A DNA stretch of 64,000 nt from Salvia splendens (taxonomy: Eukaryota > Streptophyta > Magnoliopsida > Lamiales > Lamiaceae), in the NCBI RefSeq assembly GCF_004379255.2, contig NC_056038.1, positions 6,610,729-6,674,728 of the forward strand, read 5' to 3'. Below, piece by piece: positions 37,693 through 50,600 of this stretch (position 1 is the first letter of the stretch; each line of letters begins with the position of its first letter). The notes under the pieces are model-generated. The model was not told where the DNA came from. It worked only from the letters and a program-made list of their open reading frames with translations, and did no database searches. Position numbers and translations under genes: made by a program.

Positions 37693-40600
37693 TCACAAAA
37701 TAGAAGAAACTTTACCTTCAAAATCACTCTTCACAGTCTTGATGCTGTCTTTGGTTTCCCTCAGCCTAACCTGCAGGAATGCAATCTCTTCATCCTCCCT
37801 TTCTTTCAAGGACTCCACTTGCAACCGCTTCCTCTGCAGCTTCTGTATATGCTCGTTGATCTCGTCAATGTCTCTTTCAAGTCTGGCTTTCGTGTCACTA
37901 TGATCTGTTAGCTGCCCGTTGAGAGTTTCTGCGTCGTTTGCAAGCCTTTCTTGTTTGTCCTTCATAGCGAGCAGCTCGTGTATGCAGTCCTGAATGGGCC
38001 TGACTTCAAACCCGTGTGTTTCCAAGTCTGTAAGTGTCTCCTTTATGTCGTCCATGATGCTTACGGGATCGGTTAGCTGCAACTTGGAGGCTCTTTCTAC
38101 TATGCTGGAAAATGTTACCATATAGCCTATAGCCATGCCTTCTCGTGAACTTTCTTTGAAATTCTCCAAAGGCTGGAAATGTGGATTCTGTGGCAGCCTC
38201 TGGAATACTTGCATGGATTCGATAGTTTTCCAAAGAATGGTGTTTTTCACAAAAGGCAGCTTTTCTGTCTCGTTCCGTACTAGGGCCACCACTTGATTAA
38301 CCGAAGCAGCAGGTGTTGTTCTGTTTTCTGGCTGCTTTTCATTGTCCTCAAAATGCTCATGAATGATCTTTTCGACGGAACATCCTGGGCTTTTATCAAC
38401 CGTGGGAATAGCTTGTGCTTCACTTTCTGGCCGCTTCTCTATATCCTCATCCAGCACAATAGCTACAGTATTTTCCACAGAACTTTGAAGGGGTTGATAA
38501 GTTATCATGGGACTTCTATTAACCGTCAAAGAAGCTTGTGCTTCGTCTTCTGACCAATGGTCACTGTTCAAATCAAGCAAAACAATAGAAGTCTCTTCCC
38601 CAGAAGGCATGCTTTGTCTTCCACTTTCGGATTGTTTTTGAGTGCCTTCATCAGTAACATTACCAGTGATGTTGCTGTCAGAAGGCAAGCCATCAACCAA
38701 ACCAGAAGATTGTCTTCCACTTTCTGGCTGCATCTCACTAGCCTCATCGAACCCAACAGGGTCGACTTGAGTGGTACCATTCTCAGTGTATGGCACCATC
38801 ACTGTATCCACAGGTGGTAATCCTGCAAAAATTATAGTATCACCAGTCAGAATGAGAAGGCAAGAAACACACTAGTAGACATGTAAGCTTACTTGAGCCA
38901 TCAATTACAGATGACACGTGCATCTCCTCGATCCATTTTGAAAGCGGCTCATTATCGAACTCATTGCTGGGTTGAGGTTCAATGACTTTCTCTACATCCA
39001 GTGTGGGGTTAATTACCACCGATTCGCCTCCAGATGCACCAGCAGAATCTATACAAGCAAGGAACCGTTATGATCAGGCTGCTAAAGTATAACAAAGGGA
39101 AGGAAAGGAAACAATAGATATAGACATCATCCTTTTTTTCTGAATCTTGAGATAAAAACTGAAATATCATCATATTACAGTTCTAACAAAGCCAGAGGTC
39201 AAGTTTTAAATCCAAAAAAGATCTCACCTCGAACTTTGACTGCAATTCTACCACTTGAAAACTGTTTCCGTCCTCTCTTGGATGAACGATTATCTGCCAG
39301 CCTGACTGACTCTGCTACACCAGACTCCTCATGCTTACTAGCCAATATTCGTTTTGTCATTCTCACTTTTCTTTTCCCAGGACCAGACTGGCCATTCGAT
39401 GTCGTTTCCTGGTTTGGCTCTGTCTCCTCCTGATCCGATTTCGAGGCCTCAATGTCAATCACCATCATGTCATGGACTCCCTGTGAACCATCATCTAGCC
39501 TGTTCAGATTGATGTCACCTGAACTCTGACCTCCATGCTCAGCACTTCCTACAACAAGAAATCATTCTTTAATGCAAATATGCAATATATGGAGGAAAAG
39601 CAAACAAAATATTTATATTTCTTCATGGAGAAAATGAAGAGCTCCACAGAGGATGACATTATTTATACCTGCAGACTTAGCACCAGTGCTTTCAACCATG
39701 TTTCTTTTTGGTCTCCCTCTCTTTCTCTTGTCACTAACGTCGTCCATTCCTAATTGCTTGCCATCCTATACATGGAATATATGTAGTAATAAGCATAATG
39801 AATGGCCTCATAACATCCTCGATGTTCTATATTTTCTCTTCTACATTCCTACATCCCCCACTCAGCGGCATGCCCAATTGCCCATAGAGGAGGGGTAGGG
39901 GGTATACTATAGGATCTGCCCATAGTATACATAAATCATCTCCACTGAGACTTTAGACCAACCCAGTTCATCATGCCACCATAAACACTGTCTAGCATAT
40001 TACATTCTTCAACAGTTTCAGTGGTTGTAGAGCAATCGCTCCCAAAAGATTATTCTTTCTGAAGATAATCATATATTTCTATTGCTAAATTTCATACATG
40101 GTTGGTTGAAGTGAAAACTGGAATCACATGAGCATGTACCTTCATAGTATTAAGACAATGAACAGCTTCCTAGATTGTCAAGAACAATGGAGGGAAAGTA
40201 AACCATTACATAAAAGGAACCCGTAGGGTACAATTTGATTGTGTTTTTCACATTTACTGGGGGTTCACTTTAAACTCGTGGTTAGGATGAAATGAAGTAC
40301 TTTTTACATCAAAATACTCTGACTCAACCAGATGTATGATAACATATTTACAGTTGGTGTTTGAGACCACTATTCTTATCACAACTTTGCTCATGCTCTA
40401 TCCAAATCAATTTCAATAGCATTTTGTCAATACAGTTCAAGTTGCAGATAAGTTGGCTGTATGATCAAGAGCATACCAACTCACAATCATTAATCATAGA
40501 AGAAAAGCATTCATCGATACCTGACAAACGAACAAACATACTTCTTAACAAGAAAACAAAATTAAACCAACAAACCAAAATAATATGTAAAGTTACAGTA

Positions 40601-43600
40601 TATTTCATATTTGTCACCCACCGTGATTCTCCCAGTTGTGAAATCATAGATTTGATGTCTCTGATCATCCAAGCTAATTAAAGCCTTATTGCTCGAAGGT
40701 CGACTCTTGTCACTTCCTGATTTTCCTGAGCTCCCAGCTTCAGCACATGGTAAGACTATGACTATAGGAAGCTCAGCTTCACGTCTTGCATGCTCGTATT
40801 GTGCACCTTCTTCAGTGTTTCCAGTTCGAGCTGTGTCCGGTTCCTTCTCTGCAAGGTCTTTCCCAGCTTTGGTAACTGAAGAAAAGTACTGGTGGAAACT
40901 TTTGAGAAAAATGAGCATAAAAAAATTTATACCTCCGGAACCAAGTTGTGAACTTTCAAATGGCAACATTTCTGCAGTGCTCTTCCCTAGGGTGGTGGGT
41001 GTGGATTTAATGTTTTCACTGCCATTTTGTGTTGTAAGAATGTTCCTTTGCTTTCTCTGCTGCGTGATTCAAGGGTAACAGATCAAAACTAAAGATTCAA
41101 CATAACTTGCAACACATCGAAGCACAGAATCAATACGAACATAGTTATATTTTCACAATACTTTGATGATCTAGAAGTTCTACAGTTTGAACTTGGTTGA
41201 AGTTGAAGTTTCATAAAGTATTACCAACACATCGGTATTAAGCATCTGATAAGTTAAACAGAAGGAAATGCAACAAGATAAGAAACATTCAAGCTGTGCA
41301 CAATATCTGTTAGTTCTAGTCTTGTCCTTCATATAGTAAGAAAGAAAATAGATGTAAATCGCCATAAAACAGTTTTGTAAATTGCATCTTGGCCCACACA
41401 GTCCAGTCACGTCGACCAATTAAGAATACATTAATGTCTATGATTACGGGTGATACACTCATAACAGAAGTCATGTTTTCGCCTATTCATCATTCATTAT
41501 TATGAACTTGGTCACCATGAATAGCAACTTTATCAAAGAGAAATAATACTCCATCCGTCCCACAAGAGTATGCACTATTTCCTTTTTAGTCCGTCCCGCA
41601 AGTGTATGCACGTCCTAATTTTGGAAAAAAATTTCTCTATTGAGGTGGGACCCATTATCCACTTCTATCTCTCTTACTTTACCAATTGTGCATTCAAACT
41701 CGTGTCCAACCAAAAGTGCATACTCTTATGAGACGGAGGGAGTATGCAATATCTAAGGGCAGGCATGGCTTACAGCATTCTCTTCCTAGATGATTAGAGG
41801 AAGAACGATCCAACGTAGTTTGAGCTACAGATTTTACCATATTATTTAAAGATTTTGGGCTTTCAGGACCGCATGAAATCTCTTTATTTGATCCATCATG
41901 CACATCCTTTTTATTTGCCAGCACTAAATTTCCTTCCCTGAGCTTTTTAAAAGGCTGAGAAAGAGCACCTCCTGAACCAGATACATATCTCCTTTTTTCC
42001 AAAGTTAAAGACCCATGGGACGGTTTCTGATTATCCAGAACAAATTTCCCAAAGAAATTATTTCTTGGTATCAATGATGAGTGTGTTTTTCCACCACAAG
42101 GGTCCTCTCCATTGACTGAATTGCTCAGTGGAGTAGCTTCCACAGAGGCAGTAGAGTTATCAGGTGTGAGATGTTGACAGACGCCATCGTCTAAGGATGG
42201 GACTGACGGTTCCTGAGACAATTGCCAAGGAATTAGCCTTGGACTTCTTACTAACAAATACTACCTCCGTCCTCCACAAAAAATAGACAAAGTTGTAAAT
42301 GACACGAGTTTTAATGTGCAATTGGTAAAGTAAGAGAGATGGAGGGAAAAGGTGGTGGAAGTAGTGTTAGTGGATTGTGGGGTCCACATTTAGAATGATG
42401 TGTAGGGTTAGTATTTATTTAAAACTTTTCATATTTAGAATTGGTCCAATTTTGGTAGATACCCCAAAATGGTAAAATTAGTCTATTTTTTGCGGACGGA
42501 GGTAGTATGTGCTATATACACTAAAGTGTGTAAGAGTTTCTGATACCAAAATAATGTACATAGCAATGAAAAAACAAAACCCATCTACAAAATACTCTTG
42601 ATATTGTCCACACAAAAAATAAACACTTCAAAAATCAATTCACAAGATTCTAACAGTACGTAGAATCTCAATATTCATGCTTATAACATAACCTAGACTA
42701 ACGTAGACTATCCAATTAGCAAATGACTATGGTACTAAAAATCATACAAGAATGTTTTATACACACAAGTACAACGAGTGAACGAGTATGGGAGCAAACA
42801 GGCAACAGAGAAAGGTAATATAATAGTCCTCTCCATCTCATCCTCCACCTCCGTTCTACGGTTCAAGGCATAAGAGTGGACTGTCAGCCAATCAGATTCA
42901 AACTAGATGCAGTAACAGTGATGAAAATAAAAGGGTGGTATAATTATATGGAATTCATTCAAAAACAACAAAAAGAAAATAAATAGTATAGCCAATGAAG
43001 GAGAGCTTTTTCAAGGGAGTAGATAAAACCTGGGCAGAAGTGAACCATTTGCCATCTTTCCAATCCATGTGAGGTCTCAATTCTGACTGATTGAATTCCT
43101 TCTCGCATTTCATTTGCTTAAAGAAAACAAGGTACCTACTTCTCTCAAGCTCCTTTGTAATTATCCCATTCCACCAGCCAAAGTCAAAGAATGCATCCAC
43201 TTTTTCCAATAAAATAAATTTTTTGTCTTTGAGAACTGGAGGGCAAGGCCTGATGTGCAAAGAATCAACACTAGCTTTAGTGGAACCGTGGCTATCAGGG
43301 TTTACACTATTGTACTCTACCAAAAATGTCTGATTCCCCAGGTCTTCACGAATTGTGGTTGGGAACCAAGCATCCTGAAAATCTTCTCTGTCAAATGACA
43401 CCTCCACCTTCCTTCCAACATCAAACATCAATCCTGCTATATTCTTCGCACAATTACAAGACGAAAAAGGAAACAGAACATCAGTAATGATAATGCAGCA
43501 AACATCGCCTTATACAATTTACCACTGAACTCAAGGGTTTTAACTAAAACCAATTTTCAGTTTGAAACATGGAAATTATTATCACCCAAACAAACCAAGA

Positions 43601-44663
43601 CAGAGAGCAAACAGCCGTGCAACTTACTACTAGCGCCCATAACCAAAAGTCCAAAAGTACAATCTAAAGACAGTAAAAAGGAAGTGCATCCTATGAGACC
43701 AGCAATGTAAGGCAAGATCATAAGAAAAATACACGCCTAATCAACTACATATGTACATGCAACCGGAAAATTGCAGACTAAATTTCCACACAATTTTAAA
43801 GAAATGCACAATTAAAGAGAAACTGAAAACAATCCCAATCAACCACATATGTACATGCAACCACAAAATTGCAAACTAAATATCCACACAATTTAAAAGA
43901 TGTGTACAATTACAGAGAAATTGAAAACACGCCCAATCAACCACATATGTACATGCAACCACGAAATTGCAAACTAAATATCCACACAATTTAAAAGATG
44001 TGTACAATTAAAGAGAAATTGAAAACACGCCCAATCAACCACATATGTACATGCAACCACAAAATTGCAAACCAAATTTCCACACAATTCAAAAGAAAAC
44101 GAGAATTAAAGACAAAATCGAGATGAATTTTTTCACTAAACCTGTTTCTGAGGACGGATCCAATTCCCGTTCACCCAATCGCAGTGCAACCTCAGCTCTC
44201 CAATCCCAAACTCGAGCTCATCAGGGGGGTTATGAAACGTCACGGTATACCTCTCGCCGTCGGCAACCACCCGGCTGATGATGCCGGTCCACCAGCCGTC
44301 CTTGTAGAAGGCGTCGACGACGTCGTCGAGATCAAAACCCTTGACAGGGTCGTGCTGCGGCGGGGTAGGCCTGACGCAGGAGGCGTCAATGTGCTCCCTC
44401 AGCCGATCCGAGCCGTCCTCGTGCGCGAGCAGGTTGTGGTACTCGACGTAGAGCTTCCTGGACCTCTTGCGGCCGCTCTTCTTCGGGGAATTGGGCGGAG
44501 GGAGGACGATTGCGGAGAAGTAGACGCCCTTGAAATCCTCCTCGTCGGTGCGGACCTCGACGATTGAGCCGATGGGGAAGTGGTGGAGGCGGCGGCGGCC
44601 GGGGCGGCGGTGGGAGTGGGGCGTGGGAGTTAGTTCGAACAGAGCATCGGCAGCGTCGTCCAT
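37693..44663 (-). CDS. DUF724-domain protein with two Agenet (Tudor-like) modules
   Basis: Minus-strand exons: 44142-44663, 43030-43443, 41774-42250 (its right end may instead be 41838), 40933 to about 41060, 40622-40875, 39669-39765, 39228-39548, 38893-39048 and 37693-38822. Exon 1 holds the first Agenet pair (FPIGSIVEVRTDEEDFKG ... DAFYKDGWWTGIISR), exon 2 the second (FDVGRKVEVSFDREDFQD ... DAFFDFGWWNGIITKE). Linkers are Ser/Lys-rich, with an AT-hook-like KRKRGRPKRN in exon 6. The last exon has the DUF724 domain (LPFVKNTILWKTIESMQVF ... EGMAIGYMVTFSSIVE) and a coiled coil. Agenet domains bind histone tails in some plant proteins; the DUF724 role is poorly known. Exon 3 does not join exon 2 in phase: its apparent acceptor would put TAA straight after exon 2, whereas exon 2 joins exon 4 in phase 0. 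Confidence is high for the gene and lower for exon 3. Confidence 0.85.
41549..41742. mobile_element. Stowaway-like MITE in the DUF724 gene, 31 bp past exon 3
   Basis: Ends CTCCATCCGTCCCACAAGAG and, inward from the right, CTCCCTCCGTCTCATAAGAG, then TATGCACT on both arms. TA flanks at 41547-41548 and 41743-41744. Length 194 bp. Confidence 0.9.
42261..42505. mobile_element. Stowaway-like MITE in the DUF724 gene, 10 bp before exon 3
   Basis: Ends CTACCTCCGTCCTCCACAAA and, inward from the right, CTACCTCCGTCCGCAAAAAA, then AATAGAC on both arms. TA flanks at 42259-42260 and 42506-42507. Length 245 bp. It lies immediately upstream (gene sense) of the presumed exon 3 acceptor. Confidence 0.9.
43735..44112. 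repeat. 98-bp tandem repeat, four copies, in DUF724 intron 1
   Basis: CATATGTACATGCAACC recurs at about 43748, 43846, 43944 and 44042, an exact 98-bp spacing, with AAATTGCAAACTAAAT and CACACAATTTAAAAGA in each unit. It ends next to exon 1's donor site. Confidence 0.9.
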
Positions 44664-44717
44664 TGTTGGAGGGAGAGTTTAGATGTGTGGACACCAAAAT
44701 GGAAGAAGTGGAAAGCG

Positions 44718-44726
44718 CTAGGGTTT
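44718..44726 (-). promoter_or_regulatory. Telo-box upstream of the DUF724 gene
   Basis: AAACCCTAG on the minus strand, about 55 bp before the start codon, matching the plant telo-box core. Confidence 0.4.
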
Positions 44727-45099
44727 TTTGAAATTCCCATTTTCCAGACTGATGACCAAACTTTCCCCCTTTCGATTAAAGCTTTAATAATCGCGTCTTG
44801 GAAATTAAATGTTGCTGATCATTTTTTGCTGAGTTTGGCATCATGTGATGCTTGGTGTTATTTATTGTAAACTACTGTAATTAGTTGATTGTTGCTAAAA
44901 AAATTACTGGATCAAACTACATACAAAAATGCCCTCTTTGTGATTTTTTACTTGTGTGGTTGAATTAATGGCAAGTTCGAAGCATTATTCTACCTATTTA
45001 CTCATTTTAGGTCCATTGGAGTTTCGAGTTAGGCAAGTCCAAAACACTAGCTTGGCCAATGGGCTAGAGCGTCCATTTTTCGATGAGGAAATTAATTCT
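44727..45099. other. Intergenic DNA
   Basis: No gene or repeat supported. Confidence 0.4.
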
Positions 45100-45108
45100 T
45101 TCTAGATA

Positions 45109-45235
45109 GGGATAACAGCTATAAAAGTCATTAACTTTCATCAAATTCTGGTTTTTTCCATCAACTTTAAAAGGTTCGTGTAATATCATGAACTTAATAT
45201 GGCGTTGTCGTTTTCCCATGTCGGGTTCTCCGGCT
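45109..45235 (+). repeat. Left terminal inverted repeat of the MULE
   Basis: GGGATAACAGC ... AAAAGTCATTAACTTTCATC ... AAAAGGTTCGTGTAATATCA ... CGTTTTCCCATGTCGGGT. Each phrase has a counterpart in the right end. Confidence 0.88.
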
Positions 45236-45339
45236 GTGTAGATAGCTCACGTGGCATTTTTATCTGATGTGGCTGCTTAGTCGACGCTAAGTTGGATATT
45301 ACCCCTAAAATTAAATAATCCAACACTTAAAATCCCATT

Positions 45340-45440
45340 TCATTTCCCCCCTCCCAAATCACTTCCCCCATTCCCCCCCCCCCCAAATCATTTCCCGTAA
45401 GGAACCCTAGCTCCCCCAAATCCCAAATCATTTCCCACAC
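45340..45440 (+). repeat. C-rich short repeats with a 12-C run
   Basis: CCCAAATCATTTCCC and CCCAAATCACTTCCCCCATT variants occur several times around a poly-C run at about 45371-45384. They lie in the leader of the PB1-like gene. Confidence 0.6.
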
Positions 45441-45714
45441 TCCCACATCCGGCAGCACGACGACGACGACCCAAGGCGACCAAGGTGGCGACGGCGAGCT
45501 GCTGACGTTTTCTCGGCAAGAACGACCACTGCGCGAGGAAAAGTTTGTTACGCGATATCAATTCCCCCGTAAGTGTGACGAACCTTCTTTATTCATCAAT
45601 TTAAATTTTTTGTTCACCAAATTTGGCTCGTATTTAGGGTCTGAGTATTTTATGGTCTCGTATTTTATCCCCAATTGCATCAATTTTAATCAAATTTATT
45701 ATTGAATCTACCAG

Positions 45715-46227
45715 GAAGCCCTTTGGAATTTTTTTCCATCATGGGGGCAGTTTATTCCAGATGGGAAGTTTGAGAGATATGTAGGTGGAGCACTTGCAGC
45801 AGTAGGTGGTGATTTTGATCCTGATAGGTTTGAGTATTTTGATTTGGTGGATGAATTGAACAAGTTAGGATTTCAGAGGTGGAAGAGGCTTACCTTTCAG
45901 ACGCCATGGTCAGTAGAGCAAGTAGGCATAAAAGGTGATGCTGAGGTGATGGATATGATATCTCGTTTAAAGGAAGTCAGAACTCAGATGTGCAAAGTGT
46001 ATGTTGTTGATGGGCAAAAGGGTGAGCATGAGCATATAGTGCAAGAGAAATCTGTGGGAAGTAGTGTGCTAGAGAGTATGGGTGGTGGAGGTATGAAGCA
46101 GAAAGTTATTCAGCCTATGAAGAAGTCTAAGGTTGAGACTATGGTGAAGAGTAACATTCATTCTATCACAAAGAGGAAGAGGGAAACAACTGTGAAGAAT
46201 GGGAAGAATAAAGATGTTGAGGATTGA
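45715..46227 (+). pseudogene. PB1-like domain protein (MULE-associated), frameshifted
   Basis: An exon after a CTACCAG acceptor (45714) gives PDGKFERYVGG, GGDFDPDRFEYFDLVDELNKLGF and a Lys-rich tail ending at 46227. This resembles the PB1-like domain found at the start of MuDR-type transposases and in related plant genes. The preceding residues FFHHGG are only in register in a neighbouring frame. One base appears missing in the G5 run at 45743-45747, so the frame is broken. An upstream exon is likely (GC-rich 45440-45570, donor-like CCCC/GTAAGTGTG) but its frame is unclear. The family assignment is from the motif order. No catalytic domain follows. Confidence 0.6.
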
Positions 46228-46675
46228 AGAATGTATGATGTGGAAGTGAAAACATTTGTATTAGTTGAAGATTGTGTATTTTGTCTGTGTTGATTCGAAT
46301 TCAAACACTTTTAGATATTCTCCAGTTGAATGTTGTGTATTCAAACACTGTTGTTCTAGTTTGTACTAATGGATCTGCTTCCCTTTTGCAAATGCTTTGT
46401 TATTGATATAACTGATGATCTACTTTGCACTAATGGATGTATTAACCTTTTCTAGTGTTTTGTTAGTGATATGTGATGATCTAGATGTCACTGAATGTCA
46501 TGTTACATGTTGTAGGTGATTTGCTAGCATTATCCCTCTGAAAAAGTGCTACATCATGTTGAATGTATACAATTGGTACTCATTGCATTCAGATCACAAA
46601 AATATGAGATGGAACTACACAAAAACACAATACCAAATATCAAATGACAAAGTACTTGTCATAGTCTATTACAAA
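46228..46675. other. Spacer between the two convergent MULE genes
   Basis: AT-rich 3' regions; CAAACACT and TGATGATCTA words repeat, and no further reading frame is supported. Confidence 0.5.
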
Positions 46676-46815
46676 CTAAACACTGATAATCAAGATAACT
46701 AGCCAAATGACAACACATAAAAACACAATAGCCAATTTCAAATTCCTATTTATACGATGAAGATTGTCGACAACACATTGGAGTGCTTCAATTTCATCAT
46801 TTTTTGCACAGATTT

Positions 46816-47490
46816 TGTTGGAATCGTGTTTGGTCAATGGACTTTGACCAATAATAAATGTGACGAGACATTTAATTTTGTAAAATTAAATACAATAGCG
46901 ATGATCTACTTTCGGAGTATATGACCGTGATATATTCATTTTCTCCAAACCGATTCCCGATGAGTGAGAAATTATGGATTAAAGTTTGTCACAATTGTGA
47001 GTTATAAAGGAGCTATGAGATAAAACCAAGAGATTAATTAAAAGAGTTAATTATCACACATTGGTGGAGAGATCATTATTAAACATGTATTTAATAAGAT
47101 GAATTATTAAATTATCGTGGACAAAGATGAGCGATAGAGCCCACACGCGCATGATGCCTGCGAGCCGTGAGGCACTCTCTGTGCACCATGTCTTGTGACC
47201 CGTGCTCAGTGCATCGTGTCCCATGACCCGTGCCCCGTCTGCCGGGTGCCATGTGTCAAAAGGTCCACGATGGACCCGATGCATAGCAGGTGCCAAAAGG
47301 TCCACGACAGACCCCGACATATAGCGGGTCCCAAACGGTCCACGATGGACCCCAACGCATAGCGGGTGACAAAAGGTCCACGATGGACCCCGACGCATCG
47401 TGTGCCAAAAGGTCCGCGATGAATCCCATCGTGTAGCGTGTCCAGATGCATCATGTCTCTCCAGCTCCCGTAACGGCTTATAACCCCGAC
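46816..47490 (+). repeat. Truncated 5' LTR of the nested copia
   Basis: Matches the start of the 3' LTR through CATCATGTCTCTCCAGCTCC, then diverges. It carries five units of a 36-37-bp minisatellite (47258-47443: AAAGGTCCACGATGGACCCC...), against three in the 3' LTR. Confidence 0.85.
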
Positions 47491-47689
47491 CCAGATGTCA
47501 GGAGAAATTTGCACCCGTCCGACTCTTGGGAGATGCGGGAGATATTTGGTACCCGTCCAAATGTCGGGAGACAGATGATTCCAAGAATGAAGCCATCAAC
47601 CAAGATGCTTGGTGGAGCCAACATCATCAAACATGCCTAATGAAACATAGCCGCCATGGTAACTAAGGAAGTCAACCACGTCGAGAACA

Positions 47690-50600
47690 AATGAGGTTGG
47701 TATATCGACACGGGCGTTACTGCCCACGTGTGTGTCGATAGATGTAAGTTCTAAACTTACAAGACTGTTGAGGGGATGAAGCTCAACATGGGGAACCAAG
47801 CCTCGTCCAAATGTGTCGACTTTGGAGATATGGTCATCAAAATGACGTCCGACGTGACAATCACTATGAAGGAAGTGCTACATGTCCTAGACATACACAA
47901 GAACCTAGTTTTTGGATCAATACTTGTAAATAAGGGTTTTAAACTTGTATTTGAGTCTGATATTCTCTATGTATAAGTTTGGAAAATCAGTCGGAAAATA
48001 TTATGTAACCGATGGTCTTCTTAAACTATGTGAATCGGCTATTCGTCGTGTTGAAAAGTCATTGGCTAATAATAAAAATGCTACTACTTCCTCATATTTG
48101 ACTGAGTATTCAAATTTGTGGTATTATAGATTGGGACATGTGAGTCATAATGTAATAAAACGATTAGTAAACTTGGATTTACTAAAGACAAATGAAGTCG
48201 ATACCCAAAACAAATGTGAGATTTGTCTTGAGGCAAAAATGACTAAGTTACTGTTTCACTATGTTGAACGGAACACGAAATCCCTTGAATTAATTTACAT
48301 TGATGTATGTGATTTAAAATTCGTGCAAACTAGAAGTGGTATAAAGTACTTTATCACCTTCATAGATTATTGCACTAGATATTGCTATGTCTATCTTTTA
48401 AGAAGTAAAGACGAAGCAATTGAAGCGTTCAAAAATTATAAGAACGAGTCAAGAATCAACTTGGATTGAAAATCAAAATAATTCGAAGTGATAGAGAAGA
48501 CGAATGCGTAGCCCCGTTTGAGAAATTATGCATCACAAGTGGTATAATTCATCAAACGACTGCTCCATATTCACCACAATCTATTGGCGTTACAGAATGC
48601 AAAAATCAAACTCTGAAAGAGATGATAAATGCATTCCTGATTGGTTCAAGGATGCCCCAGGACATGTGGGGGAAGCTGTTTTGACAGCCAACTACATCCT
48701 AAATAAAATCTCACTCAAAAGTAAGGATGTCACTCCTTATGAGTTGTGGAAGGGAATGTGATGGTTCCTCCGCCGAAAGAAGTTACTATCGGTCCTGAAA
48801 CGGTTGATTACATCTTTATTGGGTATGCACTTAAGAGTGATGCATATCGATTTGTTGTCTACAAGTCTGAAATACCGACTGTAACCATAGGAACAACAAT
48901 CGTATCAAGGAATGACATATTTCTTAAAAATATATTTCCTCGCAAAGACAAGGAAAATATTGTATCTAATTCTAAGAAGAGAATTGAGAATAAAACTACT
49001 AGTTCTAAATCAGTGGATGAAGAGCCAAAATCGCTCAATCGAACAAGGCCTGATCCAAATGATACAATACTAAGACGTGGCAGTAAGGTCTAAACACCAA
49101 AGTCTTTTGGTGATGACTACATTGCTTTTGTGTTGGATGAAGAACCAATGTCAATAAAAGTAGCATTTGCTGACCCAGACAGACTGTATTGAAGAGAAAC
49201 TGTTCAAAGCGAAATTGATTCAATTTTGCTAAACCACACTTGGGTGCTGGTTGATCTACCTGAAGGTGCTAAACCTTTAGGATGTCAATGAGTCCTTAAA
49301 AAGAAGTTTAAGGTCGATAGAACAGTTGATAAATATAAATTCGACTGGTAGTCAAAGGCTTTAAGCAAAAGGAACAGTACAATTGCTTTGATACATATTC
49401 ACATGTAACGAGGATTACATCAAGTCGAGTGTTTCTCGCGATTGCTGTTGTGCACAATCTTGAGATTAATCAAATGAATGTTAAAACTGCGTTTATAAAT
49501 GGTGACCTTGAAGATAAAATCTATGTGGAACAACCTGAAGGTTTTGTAGTGTCTAGAGCATTTGTCCTAGCGGCAAGGAGCTTAGACATTATTGCATGAG
49601 GCGCCGAGTTCGAGCCCTCTTGACATCAGTTGTAATTTCCTCCTATGTATAGTATAGGAGTTTATTTGTACTTTCCTCCCTTATATAGGAGTTAATTTTT
49701 GAAAAAAAAAACTGAAGGTTTTGTAGTACCTAGACAAGACAGAAAGGTATGCAAACTGGTTAAGTCTCTCTATGGATTGAAACAAGCGTCACTGCAATGA
49801 CACTTGAAATTTGAAAATGTGATGTTATCAAATGGGTTTAAAATCAACGAATGCGACAATGTGTCTACATTAAGAACACTAATAATGGATACATTATAGT
49901 ATGTCTCTACGTTGATGGTATGTTAATCATGGAGAGTTACACCCAAGTGATTAATGATACGAAAACCATGTTAAAGAGAAACTTTGACATGAAGGACATG
50001 GGTCTAGCCGATGTGATTTTTGGAATGAAAATCTAAGAAAATTCGAAGGAATCATCTTGACACAATCTCATTATGTTGAGAATGTACTAAAGAGATTCAA
50101 CGCCTATGATGGCGTATCGGCTAAGACGCCTGTAGAGCTCAATGTTCACTTGAGCAAAAACAAGGGTGAGCCCGCTGCATAAGAAGATTATGCACGGGTC
50201 GTTGGGTGCATTATGAATTTGATTAATTGCACTAGATTAGACCTGCTTGTGTCGTGAACAAGTTGAGTCGTTACACGAGCAATCCAAGCAAGGAGTATTG
50301 GAAAGCTCTTGTAAGAGTTTTGAGGTGCTTGAAGTATACTCAAAATCATGGGCTACAATTTTCGAGATACCCCCCGATACTTGAAGGGTACTGTGATGCG
50401 AACTGGATATCCGATAACAAAGACTCACTTTAAACAAGTGGAAATTTCTTTACTATTGGGGGTGGTGTTGTCTCGTGGAAATCCATGAAACAGACATGTA
50501 TAGCCCGTTCAACCATGGAATCATAATTCATAGCTTTAGATAAAGCTGGTGAAGAAGCCGAGTGGCTTAAGAACTTCTTTGAAGATATTCCATGTTGGTA

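Noticed and set aside
44184..44567. 127-residue plus-strand frame
   Set aside because: Antisense shadow of the GC-rich DUF724 exon 1, whose minus-strand Agenet domain is clear.
47054..47514. Minus-strand frames of 114 and 102 residues
   Set aside because: They translate the LTR minisatellite (RGPFGTR-type repeats).
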